A DNA stretch of 64,000 nt from Pseudomonas baetica (GTDB taxonomy: Bacteria; Pseudomonadota; Gammaproteobacteria; Pseudomonadales; Pseudomonadaceae). Below the pieces are notes generated by a model that searched no databases, was not told where the DNA came from, and saw nothing but the letters and a program-made list of their open reading frames with translations. The position numbers and the translations under genes were made by a program. Positions within the stretch are counted from its first letter, which is position 1. Each line of letters opens with the position of its first letter. Where the stretch lies: positions 1,674,001 to 1,738,000 of the forward strand of contig NZ_PHHE01000001.1 of assembly GCF_002813455.1 (NCBI RefSeq), read 5' to 3'. This document shows positions 43,204-52,683 of this stretch, in pieces.

Positions 43204-44160
43204 ATGAACAGACATTCGCCTGATGGGGCGAAGCAACAAGGCATGGCGATCATCAGCGCGCTGCTGATTGCGGCCGTGGTGGCGGTGATTGCGGCGGGCA
43301 TGTTGACCCGCCAGAGCGTGTCGACCCGTGCGCTGGAGGCTGATCAGCAGCGGGTGCAGGGGCGTTGGGTGGTGCAGGGCGGGTTGGAGATCAGCCGTCA
43401 GTTGCTGTGGGACGCACGTCAGCGCGATCCGCTGACCCGGCTCGATCAGCCGTGGGCGCAGCGCTTGCTGGCGCAGGGTTTCGAGGGGCGGCTGGAGGAC
43501 GAGCAGGGCAAGTTCAACCTGCGCAATCTGGTGGCCAACGAGCGTGTTGATGAGGCGCAGGTGCAGGCGTTTCAGCGCTTGTGCGAGTTGATCGGGATCA
43601 GCGCCGGTTTGAATCAGCGCATCCGTCAGCGGGTGATCGAGTCGTATCCGCGCCTGTTGAATCCGCAAATGGCCGAGAACAACAACGGCTTCGACAGCGG
43701 TCGCGCCACTTCGCCCAATGCCTCGCGCAAACCACAAAATCCGAAGTTGCCGATGCTGCGCAGTCTCGATGATTTGCGCAGTGTTGACGGCGTCAATGAC
43801 GCGGTGATCGGCAAACTGGCGCCGTACCTCACGGTGATTCCCGCGACCACTTGGGTCAACGGCAATACCGCCACCGCACCGGTGCTGGCAGCGTATGTGC
43901 CGGGGCTGTCGCTGGAGCGCGCGCAGGCGTTGATCAATGAGCGTGACGCCGGGCGCTGGTTCATCAACCGTGGCGATTTCGTCAACCGCTTGCGCATGCC
44001 GAAGCTGGAAGTCAGCAGCGTCAAGGTCGGCATCACCAGTGACTGGTTTCGCCTGCGTGGCGAAGCCCGGCGCGAGCAGCGTCGGGTCAGCCTTGAGGCG
44101 TTGTTGCATCGCAGCCAGGACCGGTTGCCGCAGGTGATCTGGTCGCGGGTGGGCGTATGA
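43204..44160 (+). CDS. hxcX: HxcX, GspK-type minor pseudopilin
   Basis: A 318-aa GspK, large as usual for this tip pseudopilin. Start ATG 43204 (MNRHSPDGAKQQG|MAIISALLIA): the prepilin site is followed by Met, not Phe, and the mature position 5 is not the Glu of other pseudopilins, as is normal for GspK. Helix-hairpin-helix SAM-like parts follow (LDDLRSVDGVNDAVIGKLAP, YVPGLSLERAQALINERDAG). It overlaps hxcY by 4 bases. Confidence 0.93.
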   Translation: MNRHSPDGAKQQGMAIISALLIAAVVAVIAAGMLTRQSVSTRALEADQQRVQGRWVVQGGLEISRQLLWDARQRDPLTRLDQPWAQRLLAQGFEGRLEDEQGKFNLRNLVANERVDEAQVQAFQRLCELIGISAGLNQRIRQRVIESYPRLLNPQMAENNNGFDSGRATSPNASRKPQNPKLPMLRSLDDLRSVDGVNDAVIGKLAPYLTVIPATTWVNGNTATAPVLAAYVPGLSLERAQALINERDAGRWFINRGDFVNRLRMPKLEVSSVKVGITSDWFRLRGEARREQRRVSLEALLHRSQDRLPQVIWSRVGV

Positions 44161-45344
44161 CTCAGCTAAGGGTTGCGCTGCCGCCATTGGCGGAGCTGGA
44201 GCTGGACAGCACGGTGAATTGCGCCTGGCTGGATCGTCAGGGCCAGGTCAGCCGTGAAGACTGGCTGACGTTGGCGCAGTTGGCGCAGTTGGGGCAGTTG
44301 CCGAAACTGCCGCCGCTGCTGTGTTTTCTGCACCCAGCGGACAGCCTGCTGGCGAGTATCGATCTGCCGCCGCTGCCGGCCAACAAAACGGCAGCGGCGG
44401 TGCAGTGTGCGGCGCAGGCGCTGATGCTCGGCGACAGCAGCGAAATGCACATCGCCCACAGTCCGCGTGACGAAGCGGGGCGGGTGCAGATTGCGTGGGC
44501 GCCACGTCAGCGTCTGTTGCACCTTGCGCAGTTACTCAAGCAATCCGGCCTTAACCTGCGCGGTCTGTACCCGGCGGCGTACAGCTTGCCGGTGCTGCCG
44601 GGCCTTGTCGCGTATGTGCAGGACGGCCATCTGTTGCTGCGCGAAAGCCTGCAATCGGCGCGGGTGCAACCGTTGTTTGATGAGGGCGTCGACAACACGC
44701 TGTGGGAGCCGGGCGTAACGCTGCACTGGATAGGCACTGCGCCGCCACCGGGCGCCGAACTGCCCATGAGCGAGGCGCAGCGCTGGACCGGGCCGGTAAC
44801 GGGTTGGGGCTTGCACGGTGTGCTGCAACAACAAGTCACTGACCATCGTGGTTGGGGGCGGGCGCTAGGGTTGTCGGCGCTGGCCGTGGCGGTGTGGGTG
44901 ATCGGTTTGAATCTGTATGCCGCGCGCGAAGCGAGTCAGGGTCAGCAACTCAAGACGCAAATGAATCTGCGGGTGAAGCAGGCCTTCCCCGAGTTGCCGG
45001 TGATCCTCAATCCGCTGCAGCAGGCCCGCCAGCAATTGGCGGCGCGGCAAAAAGGCGCGGTCGACGATCCGGCGCAGAACTTCAGTCGCCTGGTGTTGCA
45101 GGCGGGCACCGGCATGCCGTTCATGGCCGGTAGCGTCGGGCGTCTGGCCTATGTCGACGGCACGTTGCAACTGAGCCTGCTGACCGACGCCCGTCGCAGC
45201 GGCAATGACAAGGATTGGCAAAGCGCCCTGGCCCAGGCCGGAATTAGCGCGACGGCCGACGACGAGGGCTGGACGTTGCGCCCGGCCGCTGAAGCCACCG
45301 CCAGTGAAACCGAAGACAGCAGCAGCGAGGCAGAAGATGAATAA
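44157..45344 (+). CDS. hxcY: HxcY, GspL-type inner-membrane platform protein
   Basis: A 395-aa protein with an N-terminal actin-like cytoplasmic domain (about 1-230) that would bind HxcR, one membrane helix near 240-258 (LGLSALAVAVWVIGLNLYA), and a periplasmic ferredoxin-like end. The tail is acidic, ending in a Glu/Ser-rich stretch (ETEDSSSEAEDE). Sequence conservation in GspL is low, so the call rests on layout and position between GspK and GspM. ATGA overlap with hxcX and 8-base overlap with hxcZ. Confidence 0.9.
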   Translation: MTQLRVALPPLAELELDSTVNCAWLDRQGQVSREDWLTLAQLAQLGQLPKLPPLLCFLHPADSLLASIDLPPLPANKTAAAVQCAAQALMLGDSSEMHIAHSPRDEAGRVQIAWAPRQRLLHLAQLLKQSGLNLRGLYPAAYSLPVLPGLVAYVQDGHLLLRESLQSARVQPLFDEGVDNTLWEPGVTLHWIGTAPPPGAELPMSEAQRWTGPVTGWGLHGVLQQQVTDHRGWGRALGLSALAVAVWVIGLNLYAAREASQGQQLKTQMNLRVKQAFPELPVILNPLQQARQQLAARQKGAVDDPAQNFSRLVLQAGTGMPFMAGSVGRLAYVDGTLQLSLLTDARRSGNDKDWQSALAQAGISATADDEGWTLRPAAEATASETEDSSSEAEDE

Positions 45345-45885
45345 GGCTGCGTTGGCGATTTACCGCGCCCGCTGGCAGGGCTTCAACCGTCAGTTGCAGG
45401 CGCGTTGGCAGCCGCTGGCGTTGCGTGAGAAACGCATGGTTGCGGGGATGGCCATCGCGCTGTTCGGTCTGTTGGTCTGGGTCGCGCTGATTCAGCCACC
45501 GCTGAAAAAAATCACCTATTGGCAAAGCGAAACGCCGAAGCTGCGCGCGCAAACCGAAGCGCTGGAAGTGCTGCTGCGCGAGGTCAGCGTGCGCCCGGAC
45601 GGACAAAGCGTCGGCCAGTCGCTGGAGCAAACCCTGCAGGCCAGTGGTTTGGCCGGACACTATCAATTACAGGCGGCGGATTCGGCTTCGTGGCAACTGA
45701 CCTTCGACGCCGCGCCGGCCGACGCGGTACTCGACTGGTTGCTGAGCCAGCCGTCGCAACTTTCTCTGCAAGTGGTCGAAGCCCGTTTGCAACGCGTGGA
45801 AAACGCTTCGACCGAAGTCACTGCCGGCACTTTGTCAGGCACCGTTCGCATGGATCAGGCGCTGGGCGCTAAGGAAGCTTCATGA
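45337..45885 (+). CDS. hxcZ: HxcZ, GspM-type inner-membrane platform protein
   Basis: I start at the ATG 45337 (MNKAALAIYRARWQGFNRQL), inside the hxcY end, with GAGG 7 bases upstream; 182 aa. A short cytoplasmic N-terminus, one membrane helix (MVAGMAIALFGLLVWVALI) and a periplasmic GspM domain ending in DAVLDWLLSQPSQLSLQVVE. The longer frame that starts at 45205 reads through hxcY and is not used. Overlaps hxcQ by 4 bases. Confidence 0.9.
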   Translation: MNKAALAIYRARWQGFNRQLQARWQPLALREKRMVAGMAIALFGLLVWVALIQPPLKKITYWQSETPKLRAQTEALEVLLREVSVRPDGQSVGQSLEQTLQASGLAGHYQLQAADSASWQLTFDAAPADAVLDWLLSQPSQLSLQVVEARLQRVENASTEVTAGTLSGTVRMDQALGAKEAS

Positions 45886-48260
45886 AGGGGTCAGGATCCA
45901 AACCGGCACGCATGGCACTGCCGATGCTGCTGATGGCGTTGAGCGCGTGCAGCAACACCAGCACACCGCAGAATCAGCCGCCGTTGCTGGTCGACAGCGA
46001 ACTCGGTCGGCCATTGGCCAACACTCAGCGCAGCGGCGATGCGGTACTCGACCGCGAGCGGGCGCAGGCACAAGCCAGACCGGCGCCAAAGCAGTTGCAC
46101 AACATCACCGAGCGCAGCCGTGGCGGCGGCGCGGCACGCGGGACCACGCTGCCGAGCAATCCGCTGGGTGAGCAACCGGTCACGCTGAATTTTGTCGAGG
46201 CGGATATTCAAGCGGTGGTGCGCGCGTTGTCGCGTTCGACGGGTCAGCAGTTTCTCGTCGATCCACGGATCAAGGGCAACATGACGCTGGTTTCAGAGGG
46301 GCAGGTGCCGGCGCGTCAGGCTTACGACATGTTGCTGTCGGCGTTGCGTATGCAGGGTTTCGCCGTGGTCGATGTCGGTGGGGTCGCCCAGGTGGTGCCG
46401 GAGGCTGATGCAAAACTGCTTGGCGGGCCGATCTACAGCGCTGACAAACCCGCCGGTAACGGCATGCTGACCCGCACGTTCCGCCTGCAATACGAGAACG
46501 CGGTGAACCTGATTCCGGTGCTGCGCCCGATCGTCTCGCCGAACAATCCGATCAACGCCTACCCTGGCAACAACACCATTGTCGTCACCGATTACGCCGA
46601 GAACCTCAATCGTGTTGCGCAGTTGATCGCCGGCATCGACACGCAGAGCGCCATCGATACCGACGTGGTGCAGATCCAGAACGGTATCGCCGCCGACATC
46701 GCACCGATGGTCGCCGATTTGCTCGACGCGCCGGGCAACGATCCGACGCAAAAAATTGCCGTGATTGGTGATCCGCGTTCCAACACCATCATCATCCGTG
46801 CCGGTAGTCCCGAGCGCACGGAGTTGGCGCGCAACCTGATCTACAAACTCGACAACGCGCAGAGCAATCCGAGCAACCTGCATGTGGTGTATCTGCGTAA
46901 CGCGCAAGCGGCGAAACTGGCGCAGGCGTTACGCGGTTTGCTCACGGGCGAGAGTGACAGCGGCACCAGTGACAGTGCGCGTTCGGTGCTCAGTGCCATG
47001 GGCAGCAGCGGTAATAATGTTGGTTCGAGTGCTCAGAGTGGCACGCAAACCAGCGGTACGACCTCGACTACTTCCAGCAACGGCAGCACGGGCGGCAGTT
47101 ATGCGCAGGGCAGCAGCCCGACCAGCAGCAGCGGCACCCAGACCAGCGAGCAAAACGTCGCCTTCAGCGCGGGCGGCGTGACGATTCAGGCTGACGCGAC
47201 CACCAACACCTTGCTGATTTCCGCGCCCGAACCGCTGTACCGCAACCTGCGCGAGGTCATCGACTTGCTCGACCAACGCCGCGCACAAGTGGTGATTGAA
47301 AGCCTGATCGTCGAAGTTGGTGAGGACGATGCCAGTGAATTCGGCGTGCAGTGGCAGACCGGCAACCTCGGCGGCAATGGCGTGATCGGCGGGGCGAATC
47401 TGGGTGGTTCGGGGATCAACGTCAACGGCAAGACCAGCATCGACGTACTGCCACAAGGTTTAAACCTCGGTTACGTCAACGGCACGGTCGACATTCCCGG
47501 CATCGGCAAGATTCTCGACCTCAAGGTGCTGGCCCGGGCCTTGAAGAGCAAGGGCGGCACCAACGTGCTGTCGACGCCGAACCTGCTGACGCTGGACAAC
47601 GAAGCAGCGAGTATTTTTGTCGGCCAGACCATTCCGTTTGTCAGCGGCAGCTACGTCACTGGCGGCGGTGGCACCAGCAACAACCCGTTCCAGACCGTGA
47701 CCCGCGAAGAGGTGGGGCTGAAGCTCAACGTGCGCCCACAGATTTCCGAGGGCGGCACGGTCAAGCTCGATATCTATCAGGAAGTCAGCAGCATCGACGA
47801 ACGCGCGTCCACCAGCGCGAATGCGGCGGGCATCGTTACCAACAAACGTGCGATCGACACCAGCATCTTGCTCGACGACGGACAAATCATGGTGCTCGGC
47901 GGCTTGCTGCAGGATGGCTACAGCCAGAGCAATGACGCGGTGCCGTGGTTGTCGACGATACCGGGGATTGGCGCGCTGTTTCGCAACGAACGCCGGGCGA
48001 TCACCAAGACCAACCTGATGGTGTTCCTGCGCCCGTACATCATTCGCGACAGCGAAGCGGGGCGCGGCATCACGCTGAACCGCTACGACTTCATGCGCCG
48101 GGCGCAGGGTGGTTTGCAACCGGAGCGCAGTTGGGCAATGCCGGATATGCACGCGCCGCAGTTGCCGACGGCGGCGCAGGGGGTTCCAAGTTCGGTTCCG
48201 GCTTCGGGCCCCCGTGCGACCATCAAAGCCGTTCCGATTGAGGGAGGCCCGCGTCTGTGA
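45882..48260 (+). CDS. hxcQ: HxcQ, GspD-type secretin (lipoprotein)
   Basis: The 792-aa outer-membrane secretin channel. The signal ends in a lipobox (LLMALSACSNTS, Cys24 or so), consistent with HxcQ of P. aeruginosa, which carries its own lipid anchor and needs no pilotin. N0 lies at about 105-180 (LNFVEADIQAVVRALSRSTG), with N1-N3 repeats to about 345 (YPGNNTIVVTDYAENLNRVA). A long Ser/Gly/Thr-rich loop at about 350-425 interrupts N3, then the secretin core (TNVLSTPNLLTLDNEAAS, FVGQTIPFVSGSYVTGGGGT) follows, and the S-domain-like end is Pro-rich. Confidence 0.96.
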   Translation: MKGSGSKPARMALPMLLMALSACSNTSTPQNQPPLLVDSELGRPLANTQRSGDAVLDRERAQAQARPAPKQLHNITERSRGGGAARGTTLPSNPLGEQPVTLNFVEADIQAVVRALSRSTGQQFLVDPRIKGNMTLVSEGQVPARQAYDMLLSALRMQGFAVVDVGGVAQVVPEADAKLLGGPIYSADKPAGNGMLTRTFRLQYENAVNLIPVLRPIVSPNNPINAYPGNNTIVVTDYAENLNRVAQLIAGIDTQSAIDTDVVQIQNGIAADIAPMVADLLDAPGNDPTQKIAVIGDPRSNTIIIRAGSPERTELARNLIYKLDNAQSNPSNLHVVYLRNAQAAKLAQALRGLLTGESDSGTSDSARSVLSAMGSSGNNVGSSAQSGTQTSGTTSTTSSNGSTGGSYAQGSSPTSSSGTQTSEQNVAFSAGGVTIQADATTNTLLISAPEPLYRNLREVIDLLDQRRAQVVIESLIVEVGEDDASEFGVQWQTGNLGGNGVIGGANLGGSGINVNGKTSIDVLPQGLNLGYVNGTVDIPGIGKILDLKVLARALKSKGGTNVLSTPNLLTLDNEAASIFVGQTIPFVSGSYVTGGGGTSNNPFQTVTREEVGLKLNVRPQISEGGTVKLDIYQEVSSIDERASTSANAAGIVTNKRAIDTSILLDDGQIMVLGGLLQDGYSQSNDAVPWLSTIPGIGALFRNERRAITKTNLMVFLRPYIIRDSEAGRGITLNRYDFMRRAQGGLQPERSWAMPDMHAPQLPTAAQGVPSSVPASGPRATIKAVPIEGGPRL

Positions 48261-49663
48261 GTCTTTTGCCTTACGCCTGGGCCAAGGCGCAGCGCATTCT
48301 TTTGTGCGATGGCGTGCTGACGGTGTGCCCATCAACGCCGGGGTGGTCGATCAGTGAGGCGCGGCGGCAGTTCGGCGCGAGCACGATACAGCGCGTGCGC
48401 GACGATGAACTTGATGGCTTGCTCGCCAGCGCTTACGCCGACACCGGCAGCGCCGCGGCCGTGGTCGGTGCGGCAGAAAACGAAGTCGACCTCGACCGAC
48501 TCATGCAGGACATGCCGGAAATCACCGACCTGCTCGACACCCAGGACGGCGCGCCGGTGATCCGCATGATCAACGCCTTGCTGACCCAGGCCGCCCGCGA
48601 CGAGGCCAGCGACATTCATATCGAACCGTTCGAAACCCATTCGGTGGTGCGCTACCGCGTCGACGGCACACTGCGCGATGTGGTCTCGCCGCGCAAGGCG
48701 TTGCACGGTGCGCTGGTGTCGCGGATCAAGATCATGGCGCAACTCGACATCGCCGAAAAACGCCTGCCGCAGGACGGTCGCATTGCCTTGCGCGTCGCGG
48801 GTCGGCCGATCGATATTCGTGTCTCGACCGTGCCCACCGGCCATGGCGAACGGGTGGTGATGCGTCTGCTCGACAAGCAGGCCGGGCGCTTGCATCTGGA
48901 AACGTTGGGCATGGACGCGCAGGTGCTGGCCAAACTCGATCACCTGATCCGCCAGCCCCACGGCATCGTGCTGGTCACCGGCCCCACGGGCAGCGGCAAG
49001 ACCACCAGCCTCTACGCGGCGCTGGCGCGGCTGGACGCGAGCACCAGCAACATCCTCACCGTTGAAGATCCGGTGGAATACGACCTGCCGGGCATCAGCC
49101 AGATTCAGGTCAACGCCAAAATCGACATGACCTTCGCCCTCGCGCTGCGAGCGATTCTGCGCCAGGACCCGGACATCATCATGATCGGCGAAATCCGCGA
49201 TCTCGAAACCGCGCAAATCGCCGTGCAGGCCTCGCTGACCGGGCATTTGGTATTGGCAACCTTGCACACCAACGACGCGGTGTCGGCGGTCAACCGCTTG
49301 ATCGACATGGGCGTCGAACCGTTTCTGTTGGCGTCTTCAATGCTCGGCGTTTTGGCGCAGCGCTTGGTGCGACGCCTGTGCAATCAGTGCAAGCAAGAAG
49401 ACCCGGCAGCCCCCGGCACCTGGCGCCCGGTCGGTTGTGCAGCGTGCAATCAAACCGGCTACAGCGGCCGCACCGGCATACACGAATTGTTCTGCATCGA
49501 CGACGACATCCGCACCCTGATCCATCAAGGGGCAGGGGAGCAGGCCTTGCGCGCCTCAGCGGCCAAAGCCGGGATGTTCAGCCTGCGTGAGGACGGCGAG
49601 CGCTGGATTCGCAGCGGCGCCACGGCCCCTGAAGAAATCTTGCGTGTGACACGGGACGCCTGA
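48257..49663 (+). CDS. hxcR: HxcR, GspE-type secretion ATPase
   Basis: The 468-aa cytoplasmic motor. It starts at GTG 48257, overlapping the hxcQ stop (GTGA), with GGGAGG 9 bases upstream. The N-terminal GspL-binding region leads to the N2 domain (DIHIEPFETHSVVRYRVDG). Walker A GPTGSGKTTS is near residue 241, the Asp box VEDPVEYDLPG, Walker B PDIIMIGEIRD near 305 and the His box ATLHTND. The tetracysteine zinc motif (CNQC at about 375, CAAC at about 394) is complete. The C-terminus is normal. Confidence 0.97.
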   Translation: MSLLPYAWAKAQRILLCDGVLTVCPSTPGWSISEARRQFGASTIQRVRDDELDGLLASAYADTGSAAAVVGAAENEVDLDRLMQDMPEITDLLDTQDGAPVIRMINALLTQAARDEASDIHIEPFETHSVVRYRVDGTLRDVVSPRKALHGALVSRIKIMAQLDIAEKRLPQDGRIALRVAGRPIDIRVSTVPTGHGERVVMRLLDKQAGRLHLETLGMDAQVLAKLDHLIRQPHGIVLVTGPTGSGKTTSLYAALARLDASTSNILTVEDPVEYDLPGISQIQVNAKIDMTFALALRAILRQDPDIIMIGEIRDLETAQIAVQASLTGHLVLATLHTNDAVSAVNRLIDMGVEPFLLASSMLGVLAQRLVRRLCNQCKQEDPAAPGTWRPVGCAACNQTGYSGRTGIHELFCIDDDIRTLIHQGAGEQALRASAAKAGMFSLREDGERWIRSGATAPEEILRVTRDA

Positions 49664-50874
49664 TGAATCGCTATCGTTTTGAAGCTGCTGATGCCACTGG
49701 CAAGATCGAATCCGGGCACCTTGAGGCGGACAGTCAAAGCGCCGCTTTCACAACATTACGCGGGCGCGGGTTGACCGCACTGTCGGTGCACAAGGAAAGC
49801 AATGTCGCCCAACACGGCGGTGGTGGACTGTTCAGCGCGAAGCTCTCGGACAACGATCTGGCCTGGGCCACGCGGCAATTGGCGAGTCTGTTGGGCGCGA
49901 GTCTGCCGTTGGAAGCGGCGCTGAGTGCCACGGTCGAACAGGCCGAGAAGAAGCACATCGCCCACACCCTCAGCGCCGTGCGCGCCGACGTGCGCAGCGG
50001 CATGCGTCTGGCCGAATCGCTGGCGGCGCGGCCACGGGATTTTCCCGAGATCTACCGCGCGTTGATTGCGGCGGGGGAAGAGTCCGGCGATCTGGCGCAG
50101 GTGATGGAACGGCTGGCCGATTACATCGAGGAGCGCAACAACCTGCGCGGCAAGATTCTCACGGCGTTTATCTATCCGGGTGTGGTTGGTCTGGTGTCGA
50201 TCGGCATTGTGATTTTCCTGCTCAGCTACGTGGTGCCGCAGGTGGTCAGTGCGTTTTCTCAGGCGCGGCAGGATTTGCCGGGGCTGACCCTGGCGATGCT
50301 CACCGCCAGTGATTTCATTCGCGCTTGGGGCTGGCTGTGCGCGGCGATCATCGCCGGGGCTTTCTGGAGTTGGCGGCTTTACTTGCGTAATCCGGCGGCG
50401 CGTTTGAGTTGGCATCATAGGGTGTTGAAGTTGCCGCTGTTCGGGCGGTTCATTCTGGGGCTGAACACCGCACGTTTCGCCTCGACGCTGGCGATTCTTG
50501 GCGGCGCCGGGGTGCCGTTGTTGCGCGCGCTGGAGGCGGCGCGGCAGACGCTGTCCAACGACCGCTTGAGTTTGAGCGTCACTGAAGCCACGGCCAAGGT
50601 GCGTGAAGGCGTCAACCTCGCCGCTGCACTACGGGTGGAAAACGTGTTCCCGCCGGTGCTGATCCATTTGATCGCCAGTGGCGAGAAAACCGGCTCGCTG
50701 CCGCCGATGCTTGAGCGCGCGGCGCAGACCTTGTCTCGGGATATCGAGCGCCGGGCAATGGGCATGACCGCGCTGCTTGAACCCTTGATGATTGTGGTGA
50801 TGGGTGGGGTGGTGCTGGTGATTGTGATGGCGGTGTTGTTGCCGATCATTGAGATCAACCAGTTGGTGCAGTAG
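49663..50874 (+). CDS. hxcS: HxcS, GspF-type inner-membrane platform protein
   Basis: A 403-aa polytopic protein with two T2SSF repeats (LASLLGASLPLEAALSATVE at about 75 and ASTLAILGGAGVPLLRALEA at about 275) and three membrane helices near 170-190, 220-240 and 375-398. ATGA overlap with hxcR. The last gene of the hxcTXYZQRS run; a REP pair follows and no strong terminator is seen before it. Confidence 0.96.
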   Translation: MNRYRFEAADATGKIESGHLEADSQSAAFTTLRGRGLTALSVHKESNVAQHGGGGLFSAKLSDNDLAWATRQLASLLGASLPLEAALSATVEQAEKKHIAHTLSAVRADVRSGMRLAESLAARPRDFPEIYRALIAAGEESGDLAQVMERLADYIEERNNLRGKILTAFIYPGVVGLVSIGIVIFLLSYVVPQVVSAFSQARQDLPGLTLAMLTASDFIRAWGWLCAAIIAGAFWSWRLYLRNPAARLSWHHRVLKLPLFGRFILGLNTARFASTLAILGGAGVPLLRALEAARQTLSNDRLSLSVTEATAKVREGVNLAAALRVENVFPPVLIHLIASGEKTGSLPPMLERAAQTLSRDIERRAMGMTALLEPLMIVVMGGVVLVIVMAVLLPIIEINQLVQ

Positions 50875-50907
50875 TGATATGCCTGATGCCTTGGTGGTGT
50901 CTGGGCT

Positions 50908-51011
50908 GGCCTCTTCGCGAGCAGGCTCGCTCCCACAGGGATTGAAGTTGTTAATGCAATTTACTTCACAACACAGAACCCTGTGGGAGCGGGCTTGCTC
51001 GCGAAGGGGCC
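50908..51011. repeat. REP pair
   Basis: GGCCTCTTCGCGAGCAGGCT and its inverted partner ending AAGGGGCC, separated by about 50 AT-rich bases, between hxcS and the DING-like gene. Confidence 0.85.
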
Positions 51012-51371
51012 AGTCAGGGCAATAAATAATCCAGATTTTTTTCCAGGACTTCAGCATCACCCGACCCTCGAATCCACCATCCTCGGGTTCTCCTTTCTGT
51101 CATCTGCAACGACCCTTCAACGGCTCCAGCCCGATTCCGCCAAACCGCTGAGCCAGACACGTCACCGCGCCCCCCAAACACCCGAGAAAACCTGACAAAA
51201 ATCACCGCGCACCTCCCGAGGTTTTTTCCTTTATCTGTCACCGGAAACTGCGAATTTCTCAGTGCGACTTAACCAGGGCCAACGCTAGCGAGGCCCAGGT
51301 GAGTCCTCCCAGTGTCATGCAAGTTCCCTGAAAACCTGTGTTCACAACCTACGTTGAAAAGGAGATTCTTC
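51012..51371. other. Intergenic region upstream of the DING-like gene
   Basis: No gene. It should hold the promoter of the phosphate-binding protein. CTGTCAT at about 51097 and CTGTCAC near 51235 are Pho-box half-site-like, but neither has a correctly spaced partner. ACCT-CCCG-AGGT-TTTTT (51211-51226) is a small terminator-like hairpin. AAGGAG stands 7 bases before the ATG. Confidence 0.4.
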
Positions 51372-52481
51372 ATGTTCAAGCGCACTCTGATCGCCGCTTC
51401 CCTGACCGTCGCCGCTCTGGCCTCCGCTCAAGCCATGGCCGTTACCGGTGGTGGTGCAACGCTGCCAGCCGCTCTGTACAAAGGCTCTGCCGACAGCATC
51501 CTGCCAGCCAACTTCAGCTACGCCGCCATCGGTAGCGGCGGTGGCAAGACAGCTTTCCTGAAGAACAATCCAGCCGGCTTCGGCACCACCGGCACCGTGC
51601 ACTTCGCCGGCAGCGACTCGATCCTCAGCGCTTCGGAACTGAGCACCTACGACACCGACTTCGGTGCTGCTTACGGCCCGCTGATCCAATTGCCTTCGGT
51701 AGCCACTTCGGTTGCCATCCCGTACAAAAAAACCGGTCAGACTGCTTTGAACCTGACCAGCGCTCAGCTGTGCGATGCCTTCTCCGGCGCGAAAACCACT
51801 TGGGGCGAGCTGCTGGGTACTTCCGATGCCACCAAGATCCGCATTGTTTATCGCAACGTCTCCAGCGGCACTTCGGAAATCCTGACCCGCCACCTGGCTT
51901 CGGTCTGCCCGACTCAGTTCACCACCAGCAGCACCTTCACCAGCGCTCGTCTGCCAGCCGGTTCGACCCTGCCTTCGAACTGGGTCGGCGTAGCCAGCAC
52001 TTCTGAAGTAGCCACCACTGTGAACGCAGTCGACGGTTCCATCGGTTATGTCGGCCCGGACGGTGTTGACGTTACCAGCAACGCTGTGGTTGCCCGCGTC
52101 AACGGCGTTCAGCCAACGTCGCTCAACGTGACCCTGGCCCTGTCGTCGGTTTCCGCGCCTGCGACTCAAGCGGCGGCTGCACTGCCGGCCAACTGGTCGC
52201 CAGTGGTGGCTAACCCGGCTTCGGGTTACAAACTGGCTGCTTACACCAACTTCATCTTCGGCCAGTGCTACAAGGATGCAGCGGTGGCCGCTGACGTCAA
52301 AGCCTTCCTGACCACTCACTACAGCATCCCTGGCAACAACGCTGCGACTCAGGCTCACAAGTTCGTCGCTGTGCCTAACGCCTGGAAAAACGCTGTAACC
52401 GCGAGCTTCATCACCAACACTTCCGGCTACAACCTGGACATCAACAACGCTAGCGTCTGCAACGCTATCGGTCGTCCTTAA
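51372..52481 (+). CDS. DING/PstS-like secreted phosphate-binding protein (LapA-type Hxc substrate)
   Basis: A 369-aa protein with signal peptide MFKRTLIAASLTVAALASAQ; I start at the ATG 51372 for its AAGGAG site. The mature N-terminus AVTGGGATLPAALYKGSADS is the DING-family end with AVT in place of DIN. Phosphate-binding loops are visible: AIGSGGGKTAFL, FAGSDSIL and NVSSGTSEILTRHLA. Cysteines (LCDAF, SVCP, GQCYK, SVCNAIG) fit the two DING disulphides. In P. aeruginosa the corresponding gene beside hxcS encodes a protein exported by Hxc under phosphate limitation. Here the damaged Hxc genes may leave it in the periplasm. Confidence 0.9.
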   Translation: MFKRTLIAASLTVAALASAQAMAVTGGGATLPAALYKGSADSILPANFSYAAIGSGGGKTAFLKNNPAGFGTTGTVHFAGSDSILSASELSTYDTDFGAAYGPLIQLPSVATSVAIPYKKTGQTALNLTSAQLCDAFSGAKTTWGELLGTSDATKIRIVYRNVSSGTSEILTRHLASVCPTQFTTSSTFTSARLPAGSTLPSNWVGVASTSEVATTVNAVDGSIGYVGPDGVDVTSNAVVARVNGVQPTSLNVTLALSSVSAPATQAAAALPANWSPVVANPASGYKLAAYTNFIFGQCYKDAAVAADVKAFLTTHYSIPGNNAATQAHKFVAVPNAWKNAVTASFITNTSGYNLDINNASVCNAIGRP

Positions 52482-52500
52482 GCTCAAGCTGGCGTAATCG

Positions 52501-52538
52501 AAAGGGCGGCAACCTTCGGGTTGCCGCCCTTTTTTTGC
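52501..52538 (+). terminator. Rho-independent terminator of the DING-like gene
   Basis: AAAGGGCGGCAACC-TTCG-GGTTGCCGCCCTTT followed by T's: a 14-bp perfect stem with a UUCG tetraloop, 20 bases after the stop. Confidence 0.96.
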
Positions 52539-52683
52539 TCGAATACACCGCGAACATGAAGTTTGTGTGACATCCGTTCGGTCGCGCCCCTCGCCAACTG
52601 CCTATGTCGTAACAGCAGGTTTTTGCACGCCTGCGGCCTTGCGTGGCAACCCAAGTGTGGCAATCAAAAAGGATCTCGTAGTG

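Noticed and set aside
51090..51250. Pho box upstream of the DING-like gene
   Set aside because: Half sites (CTGTCAT, CTGTCAC) occur but none has a partner at the right spacing.
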